Shown one piece after another: positions 41,952 through 47,515 of a DNA stretch of 47,515 nucleotides. The notes beneath the pieces are model-generated. The model did not search any database. It had not been told where the DNA came from and worked only from the letters and a program-made list of their open reading frames with translations. The DNA comes from Acidobacteriota bacterium. GTDB taxonomy: Bacteria; Acidobacteriota; Aminicenantia; Aminicenantales; Saccharicenantaceae. The stretch's first letter is position 1. Each line of letters opens with the position of its first letter. The stretch lies in the NCBI GenBank assembly GCA_029571905.1, contig JAKPXU010000125.1, positions 1 through 47,515 on the forward strand, written 5' to 3'. The position numbers were made by a program, and so were the translations under genes.

Positions 41952-44734
41952 TGATTACTATCCGCCTGGAGAACCTCAAGACAGCGAGCACAGACCCGGG
42001 GGTAATCAGAACTCTGGCCAACACTGGTGGAATAATTCCAGCAGCGTTCACATTTCTCGCCTTCGGCTTTTTCCACCCTGATCTTCAATTCAGAACCGGC
42101 AGACGGCTCAACTCTTACCGCCGAAACAATGAAAATCATGGGCAGGTCGGGACGAAATTCGGCCAGCAGATCAAAATCTTCAAGTGGCGATTCGATTATA
42201 AGCTGAGCCTCCAGCGAATTGCCAACCAGCTTGGTCTCCCTGGCCTTTTCCAGCTCTTTTTGAACTTCAGCCCTTATTTGAAGCAGCCTTTCTATTTTCT
42301 TTACTTTGTCTTCAGCCAGCCAGGCTTCTTTCTCTTCTGGGAAGGTGCAGAGATGGACAGATTCCTCTTTGCCCGGGTAATCTGGCATAACTTCCCAGGC
42401 CTCTTCACAGGTAAAAGGCAAGATAGGAGCCATCAGGCGGAGAGTATTGTTGAGAACCTGGAAAATAGCTGTTTGCCCGGACCTTCTTTCCTGCGATCTG
42501 GCGCCCGAACAATACATCCTGTCTTTGATAACATCAAGGTAAAAGGCACTCAGATCAACAGTGAAAAAATTATAAAGCGAATGGAAAACAATATGAAACT
42601 CATACTCATCATAAGCTTCAATTACCCGACTGGCCACCTGTCGTCCTCTTTCCAGAATCCATCGGTCAAGCCAGTGAAGCTCACCAGGAGGAACGAGATC
42701 GGTAGTAGGATTAAAATCAAATAAATTACCGAGAAGAAAGCGCCAGGTATTGCGAATTTTCCGATAGGCCTCAACCAATCGCTGCAGTATTTCCTGGCCA
42801 AAACGGGCATCTTCTTTATAATTGAGCATAGCTACCCACAGCCTCAAAATCTCAGCGCCATGTTGTTTGATAATTTGCTCCGGCTCAATAACATTTCCGA
42901 GAGATTTGGACATAGCTCTTCCCTGTTCGTCGAGAACAAAGCCATGCGTCAGGCAGGTCTTAAAGGGCGACCCGTGACGGGCTCCAACCCCGATGACCAG
43001 CGAACTGTTAAACCAACCGCGGTACTGGTCGTGACCTTCTACATAAAGATCAGCTGGCCAGGGCAGCTCAGGACTTTTGCCCAGCAAACTGTGACTGGCC
43101 CCGGACTCGAACCAAACGTCAAGAATGTTGTTTTCTTTTTTAAAGCGCTTCGACTGGCAAACAGGACATTTGATCCCAGGAGGTAGTAGATCTTCTGCTT
43201 CTTTCTTAAACCAGGCGTTCGAGCCTTCCTTTTCGAAAATATCGGCAACATAGCTGGTGGTTCGCTCATCAGCCAGGATATGACCGCAATTCTCACAATA
43301 AAAAGCTGGAATGGGTACCCCCCAGGATCTTTGCCTGGAAATGCACCAGTCTGGTCGACTGGACATCATATTGGCAATTCTCTCTTCACCCCAGTAAGGA
43401 ATCCATCTGACCCTTTTAATCTCATCGAGAACCTTCTTTCGAAGCTCATTCTTATCCATCGAAATGAACCATTGTTCGGTAGCTCTAAAAATGACTGGAC
43501 TTTTACATCGCCAGCAATGTGGATAAGAATGGCTGATTTCATCAGCTTTAAGCAGGCTACCCTCCCCTTTCATGTCTTCAACAATTCTGGGATTAGCCTC
43601 AAAGACATTCAACCCGCCATATCTTTCCACTTGAGGAAAAAATTTACCTTCTTCATCAACTGGTGTATAAATACCAAGTCCGTAAGCCAGCCCGGTCAAA
43701 TAATCGTCATATCCATGGCCTGGAGCAGTATGGACGCAGCCGGTGCCTTCCTCAAGAGTTACGTAATCAGCCAGGACCAGCCTGGATTCGCGCTCCAGGA
43801 AAGGATGCCTCGCCTTGAGGCCTTCTAACCTCCGTCCAGGGAAAACAGCCAGTTCCTGGTAGTTTTCGAGGCCAAGTTGCTGGGCCACAACCGGCAGTAA
43901 CCGGCGGGCAACGATATAGACCTCATCACCCTGGCCTACCTGGGCTGCGACATACTCATATTCAGGATGAAAAGCAATAGCCAGATTAGCCGGCAGAGTC
44001 CAGGGAGTCGTTGTCCAGATGATAATTGAGACTTTTTTCCCTTTGAGAGCCGGAAACTCCGCGGACAGATCGGAAATCAAAGGAAACTTAACATAAATAG
44101 AGGGCGACTTTTTCTCTTTATATTCAATCTCGGCTTCAGCCAGGGCAGTCTGGCAGTGTAAACACCAGTGAACCGGTCTTTTCCCTTTGTAAACATTGCC
44201 GGAAGCAAAAAAAGCCGATAATAATCTCAGAATGTCAGCTTCATATTCGGGATTCATGGTCAAATATGGCTTTGCCCATTCTCCAAAAACACCCAGGCGC
44301 TTGAATTCTTCCCTCTGGATGTCAATAAATTTCAGTGCATATTTCCGGCATTCCTCCCTTATTTCGATAATTGACATTTCTTTCTTTTTAGGCCCCAGCA
44401 GCTGGTCAACTCTAATTTCAATCGGCAAACCATGACAATCCCAGCCGGGAATGTAAGGCGACAAATAACCCCGCATTGTTTTAGATTTAACAATAAAATC
44501 TTTAAGAATTTTGTTAAGAGCTGTACCTAAATGTATATGTCCATTGGCATAAGGTGGTCCATCATGAAGAATAAAAACTGGCTGGCCCTTTCGATTAGCT
44601 ATAATTCTATCATATAGATTCAGACTGTCCCATTTTTTTTGAATCTCAGGCTCTTTTTGAACCAGTTGGGCTTTCATGGCAAATCGAGTCTGGGGCAGAT
44701 TAAGTGTTTTTTTCAGGTCATTTTTATCAGCCAT
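41948..44734 (-). CDS. ileS: Isoleucyl-tRNA synthetase
   Basis: 928 aa, full length. The HIGH motif is seen in PPYANGHIHLGTALNK, the KMSKS motif in RAMSKSLGN, and the editing domain lies between them (WTTTPWTLPANLAIAFHP and the GTGCVHTAPGHG stretch). The C-terminal zinc finger CERCWNY with CARCLEVL is present, as in bacterial-type IleRS. A CTGGAGAG ribosome site precedes the ATG. A TATAAT lies about 30 nt upstream but without a clear -35. No T-box leader could be recognised in the 114 bp upstream. Confidence 0.97.
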   Translation of the reverse strand: MADKNDLKKTLNLPQTRFAMKAQLVQKEPEIQKKWDSLNLYDRIIANRKGQPVFILHDGPPYANGHIHLGTALNKILKDFIVKSKTMRGYLSPYIPGWDCHGLPIEIRVDQLLGPKKKEMSIIEIREECRKYALKFIDIQREEFKRLGVFGEWAKPYLTMNPEYEADILRLLSAFFASGNVYKGKRPVHWCLHCQTALAEAEIEYKEKKSPSIYVKFPLISDLSAEFPALKGKKVSIIIWTTTPWTLPANLAIAFHPEYEYVAAQVGQGDEVYIVARRLLPVVAQQLGLENYQELAVFPGRRLEGLKARHPFLERESRLVLADYVTLEEGTGCVHTAPGHGYDDYLTGLAYGLGIYTPVDEEGKFFPQVERYGGLNVFEANPRIVEDMKGEGSLLKADEISHSYPHCWRCKSPVIFRATEQWFISMDKNELRKKVLDEIKRVRWIPYWGEERIANMMSSRPDWCISRQRSWGVPIPAFYCENCGHILADERTTSYVADIFEKEGSNAWFKKEAEDLLPPGIKCPVCQSKRFKKENNILDVWFESGASHSLLGKSPELPWPADLYVEGHDQYRGWFNSSLVIGVGARHGSPFKTCLTHGFVLDEQGRAMSKSLGNVIEPEQIIKQHGAEILRLWVAMLNYKEDARFGQEILQRLVEAYRKIRNTWRFLLGNLFDFNPTTDLVPPGELHWLDRWILERGRQVASRVIEAYDEYEFHIVFHSLYNFFTVDLSAFYLDVIKDRMYCSGARSQERRSGQTAIFQVLNNTLRLMAPILPFTCEEAWEVMPDYPGKEESVHLCTFPEEKEAWLAEDKVKKIERLLQIRAEVQKELEKARETKLVGNSLEAQLIIESPLEDFDLLAEFRPDLPMIFIVSAVRVEPSAGSELKIRVEKAEGEKCERCWNYSTSVGQSSDYPRVCARCLEVLQADSNQ

Positions 44735-44816
44735 TGGCTTCTCTCCAGCGGTTACTAAATTTTTTCTATTATAAAACAGGTCAAGTGAAACTGCTATATC
44801 CTGAAGGGACTTTTTG

Positions 44817-44848
44817 GAAGAAGTCGGGTGGTGGCCTGTTACTTCTTC
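44817..44848. repeat. Inverted repeat with 8-bp arms between nadB and ileS
   Basis: GAAGAAGT and ACTTCTTC are perfect complements with a 16-nt centre, beginning right after the nadB stop codon. It may form the 3' stem of the nadCB mRNA; no T-tract follows, so it is not a typical intrinsic terminator. Confidence 0.4.
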
Positions 44849-46444
44849 TCAGTTAAGGCGAAAATGGGCTCCCCGGCTCTCTGGATTGGCCAGGGCGGCG
44901 CGAGTTATCAGTAAAGCCACTTGCAGTCCATGACGGAGATCCACCAGCTCGGGATCCATGGGTGCCTCTTGATAAAATTTATCAACACGGTGCTGCAGAT
45001 ATTCCAGGTCAGCCCTGGCTCTTTCCAGACGTTTCGTAGTCCTTATAATGCCAGCATAATTCCACATGGTCGAACGAATAGTAGCCCAGTCTTGATATAT
45101 TAAGGCTGGATCAATAGCTTCTTCCCTTTCAGGATAGCGCCAGGAACGGATAAGACCAGGATTGCATCTCAGCTGGGGCTGAAAATTTTCGCTTATGTCT
45201 CTGGCCGCCCTGATACCCCAGACCAGTCCTTCCAGAAGAGAAGTTGAACCAAGACGGTTGGCTCCATGAAGCCCGGTGCATGATACCTCGCCCACTGCAT
45301 AAAGTCCGGCGAGTGAGGAACGTCCCCAGGTATCAACCAGAACTCCTCCGCAAGAAAAGTGAGCCGCTGGGACCACCGGGATTGGCTCCTTGGTAATATC
45401 CAGGCCATAATTTAAGCAGGTGCGGTAAATATAAGGAAATCTCTTCTTAATATCGACCTTAGTATGTCCGGCCAGATCAAGCAGAACAAACTTTGATTTG
45501 GTATTAATCATCTCTTGATAGATAGCTCTGGTAACTTCATCCCGCGGAGCCAGATCTTTAAGCGGGCTGTATCTGTCCATAAAGGCCCGACCATCTCTGG
45601 TCTTCAATCTGGCCCCCTCCCCTCTGACCGACTCCGAGATCAAGAAGTTGTCAGCCTCACGGTTATAGAGAGCTGTCGGGTGAAATTGAATATATTCCAT
45701 GTTGACAATTCTGGCCCCGGCCCTTTGAGCCATGGCATAGCCGGAACCGATGGCTGTTTTAGGGTTGGAAGTAAATTCAAAAATTGCTCCGCAGCCACCT
45801 GTAGCCAGAACAGTGTAATTGGCTATAAACTTTTTAACCAGATGGGATTTATTATCAAGAACATAAGCTCCCAGACAAAAGGGTTCCCGATAAGAGGCTA
45901 AAGGATCGGTCAGATGATGAGGACTGGTCAGTAAATCAACCGCAGTGTGGTCAAAATAAAGGTGAATATTGGGGAAATCTTTCAGGCGGTTATACAAGGC
46001 GGTAGCAATCGTTCGGCCTGTGGCATCTGCTACATGAAGAATTCGCCGTCGAGAATGCCCACCTTCCAGGGCATAATCCAGCTTATCAGGTGAAGATCGG
46101 GCAAATGGTATTTTAAGCTCCTGAATCAGGATTCTATCTATAGCCTTTTTCCCTTCGGTCACCAGCAGATCAACTGCTTCGGGATTGTTAATATAATCAC
46201 CCGCCTTGAGAATGTCATCTTTTAGCAGTTCTGGTTTATCATCCTGGCCAAAGGAAACTATCCCCCCCTGAGCCCAGTAGGTATTAGAACCTTCTATTCC
46301 AGGCGATTTGACGACCACATTTACTTCCAACCCCTGTCTGGCCGCTTCCAGAGCAGTAATCCCTCCAGCCAGTCCGCTGCCAACCACCAGAACGTCTGAA
46401 TAAATTTCTTCCTCAGTTACTTTACCCATCGTTATCTCTTTCAT
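44849..46444 (-). CDS. nadB: L-aspartate oxidase
   Basis: 531 aa. The FAD-binding motif VVGSGLAGGITALEAA lies near the N-terminus. GGHSRRRILHVADATGRT and AAHFSCGGVLVDTWGRSS carry the substrate-binding His and Arg residues of the NadB/fumarate reductase family; GEVSCTGLHGANRLGSTSLLE completes the FAD site. It oxidises aspartate to iminoaspartate, the first step of quinolinate synthesis. The ATG at 46444 overlaps the nadC stop by 4 bp; an ATG at 46429 after AAAGAGA is the alternative start. NadA, the partner enzyme, is not in the window. Confidence 0.96.
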   Translation of the reverse strand: MKEITMGKVTEEEIYSDVLVVGSGLAGGITALEAARQGLEVNVVVKSPGIEGSNTYWAQGGIVSFGQDDKPELLKDDILKAGDYINNPEAVDLLVTEGKKAIDRILIQELKIPFARSSPDKLDYALEGGHSRRRILHVADATGRTIATALYNRLKDFPNIHLYFDHTAVDLLTSPHHLTDPLASYREPFCLGAYVLDNKSHLVKKFIANYTVLATGGCGAIFEFTSNPKTAIGSGYAMAQRAGARIVNMEYIQFHPTALYNREADNFLISESVRGEGARLKTRDGRAFMDRYSPLKDLAPRDEVTRAIYQEMINTKSKFVLLDLAGHTKVDIKKRFPYIYRTCLNYGLDITKEPIPVVPAAHFSCGGVLVDTWGRSSLAGLYAVGEVSCTGLHGANRLGSTSLLEGLVWGIRAARDISENFQPQLRCNPGLIRSWRYPEREEAIDPALIYQDWATIRSTMWNYAGIIRTTKRLERARADLEYLQHRVDKFYQEAPMDPELVDLRHGLQVALLITRAALANPESRGAHFRLN

Positions 46445-47277
46445 GTAAATTCAAGGGAAATATCAGATGAACGAAAAGAATGAGTCAACGCCCCGACTGA
46501 AATAAAGTTGACTCCAGTCAGAGCAATTTCTCTGACTGTTTTTATATTAACTTTGCCCGAAACTTCCAGCGCAACCCGGCCAGAAACCATTTCCACAGCC
46601 TGTCTGATCGCCTCCAGCTTCATGTTATCAAGCATGATAATATCCGCTCCGCCCTTCAGGGCTTCCTCCACTTCTTGTAGATTAGTGGCTTCAATTTCTA
46701 TTTTTACGCCTGGGCGGACCTTTTCTTTAGCCTTTTCCAGGGCAGCCGTTATACCTCCAGCTATTCTAATATGGTTATCTTTAATAAGCATCATATCAGA
46801 CAAGCTCATTCGGTGATTTTTGCCTCCTCCAACTCTCACTGCATATTTCTCCAGTTCCCGCCAGCCGGGAGTTGTTTTTCTGGTATCAAGAATAGCGGCT
46901 CCTGTTCCCTTGACTTCCTCAACAAAGGCTCTGGTCATGGTGGCAATGCCTGATAATCGCTGGAGAAAATTTAGGGCTGTTCTTTCGGCTTTTAAAATGG
47001 AGTTAGCTCGACCTGAAATTTCAGCCAGAATGTCTCCAGGAGAAAACTGATAGCCATCATTTTTTGCTGCTGTCAACTTGACTTCTTCATCTACCGCCGA
47101 CAGAACCCTGACTGCAATTTGCAGACCAGCCAGCACTCCCTTTTCTTTGGCCAGAAAAATGGCTGAAGTCTCAAGACTGGCTGGCACAATAGCCTCAGTG
47201 GTGATATCGCCAGCTGGCAAATCTTCTTCAAGAGCAAGGACAATCAAATTATCAAGCTTTTTTTGGTTTATATCCAT
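46441..47277 (-). CDS. nadC: Nicotinate-nucleotide pyrophosphorylase (quinolinate phosphoribosyltransferase)
   Basis: 278 aa, normal length. The N-terminus LALEEDLPAGDITTEAI matches the family exactly, fixing the ATG at 47277. The active-site segment is DTRKTTPGWRELEKYAVRVG, followed by GGGKNHRMSLSDMMLIKDNH. It joins quinolinate and PRPP to nicotinate mononucleotide. There is no ribosome site; instead a promoter ends 9 nt before the ATG, implying a leaderless mRNA. It is the first gene of the nadC-nadB pair. Confidence 0.97.
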   Translation of the reverse strand: MDINQKKLDNLIVLALEEDLPAGDITTEAIVPASLETSAIFLAKEKGVLAGLQIAVRVLSAVDEEVKLTAAKNDGYQFSPGDILAEISGRANSILKAERTALNFLQRLSGIATMTRAFVEEVKGTGAAILDTRKTTPGWRELEKYAVRVGGGKNHRMSLSDMMLIKDNHIRIAGGITAALEKAKEKVRPGVKIEIEATNLQEVEEALKGGADIIMLDNMKLEAIRQAVEMVSGRVALEVSGKVNIKTVREIALTGVNFISVGALTHSFRSSDISLEFT

Positions 47278-47286
47278 AATAGGTTG

Positions 47287-47315
47287 ATTATAGAAATAGT
47301 TAGGTACTGAGTCAA
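47287..47315 (-). promoter_or_regulatory. Strong promoter for nadCB, positioned for a leaderless mRNA
   Basis: On the minus strand TTGACT, a 17-bp spacer and a perfect TATAAT. The -10 ends 9 nt before the nadC ATG and the gap (CAACCTATT) has no Shine-Dalgarno. The predicted transcription start falls 0-3 nt before the start codon. Confidence 0.65.
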
Positions 47316-47414
47316 TTAAACTCCAGGCTACTGCCCCGCCACCCGCTCCTCTTGATTATCGAGCAAATTTGTGCCAGAATTGCTTTTAATTTTTTGTTCT
47401 GGGTATAAATAACC

Positions 47415-47515
47415 ATGAAGAAGCGACTGGCGATGAATTCTATCTGTCCTGTTCCCTTTCAGCTAAATACCGCCCTTCTGAAAAGAGTTTTGATGACTGC
47501 CTTAAGCCGGGGTGG
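47415..47515 (+). CDS. Possible N-terminus of a TldD/PmbA-type protein, cut by the right edge
   Basis: An ATG at 47415 opens a frame of 33 codons that runs off the window. Its end, NTALLKRVLMTALSRGG, resembles the first helix of TldD/PmbA-family proteins (LL-x-x-L-x-x-ALS-x-GGDFAD). An ATG at 47433 is an equally possible start. The ribosome site is weak for both. With so few residues this is only a suggestion. Confidence 0.35.
   Translation, partial: MKKRLAMNSICPVPFQLNTALLKRVLMTALSRG

Noticed and set aside
44735-44848. T-box leader before ileS
   Set aside because: The region is too short, and no AGGGTGGNACCGCG-like antiterminator sequence is present.
1-47515. CRISPR array, prophage, insertion sequence or defence island
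   Set aside because: No regularly spaced repeats, no transposase, integrase, phage structural or defence genes were seen; the gene content is core metabolism and cell envelope.

Overview
This window is a stretch of ordinary bacterial chromosome. It is densely packed and appears to be in the mid-40s % GC (judged by eye, not computed). It holds about 36 protein genes and no tRNA, rRNA, insertion sequence, prophage or CRISPR array that I could see. The organism is a diderm: it has Lgt, LspA, an mreBCD-mrdA-rodA rod-shape operon and several Sec-exported hydrolases. It has a partial oxidative TCA set and many peptide-uptake and peptide-cleavage genes. The mix (exported C69 and C45-like hydrolases, an M14 peptidase, POT and OPT transporters, a DUF5107-TPR lipoprotein, AcnB) fits a peptide- and sugar-scavenging heterotroph such as Candidatus Aminicenantes or a related Acidobacteriota-like lineage. 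That placement is an inference from gene content, not a phylogenetic result.

Layout. 1-2021 (minus): an exported CBM9-like sugar-binding protein followed by an exported serine beta-lactamase-family hydrolase that runs off the left edge. 2022-2516: a 495 bp gene-free region with inverted repeats. 2517-6247 (plus): class IV aminotransferase, POT peptide transporter and M24 aminopeptidase, probably one operon. 6273-7199 (minus): a stand-alone AsnRS/AspRS-like catalytic core, possibly an asparagine synthetase. 7200-7541: a gene-free region with a REP-like hairpin. 7542-9176 (minus): exported C69 dipeptidase. 9375-10079 (plus): WbqC-like protein. 10088-17956 (minus): mreB-mreC-mreD-mrdA-rodA and a two-domain radical SAM/DUF2344 protein. 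18136-21694 (plus): OPT transporter, then def-fmt. 21748-26396 (minus): acnB, an SDR, an EF-Tu-domain-II-like small protein and an M23 peptidase. 26623-31008 (plus): icd, mdh, sucC, sucD. 31199-34255 (plus): large DUF5107-TPR lipoprotein. 34265-37303 (minus): M14 peptidase and a C45-like Ntn hydrolase. 37565-44734 (minus): an EF-G paralogue with its own promoter, and an ileS-lspA-lgt-rluD operon with overlapping genes. 44849-47277 (minus): nadC-nadB. At the right edge a plus-strand reading frame may be the start of a TldD/PmbA-type protein.

How the genes work together. Peptides are taken up by POT and OPT, cleaved by M24, C69 and M14 enzymes, and amino acids can be transaminated by the class IV enzyme. 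AcnB, Icd, SucCD and Mdh supply most of an oxidative TCA arm, although citrate synthase and a 2-oxoacid dehydrogenase or oxidoreductase are not here. NadB and NadC make NAD from aspartate. The mre operon builds the elongasome. LspA and Lgt process lipoproteins such as the DUF5107-TPR protein.

I do not see a clear novel multi-gene system. The most interesting signals are small. Two operons (nadCB and def-fmt) have a good sigma70-type promoter whose -10 box lies exactly 9 nt before the start codon and have no Shine-Dalgarno, implying leaderless or near-leaderless mRNAs. There is also a stand-alone AsnRS-like core, a structured region before the aminotransferase operon, a REP-like hairpin, an EF-G paralogue with Tyr in place of the switch-II His, and a malate dehydrogenase with an altered active-site motif.
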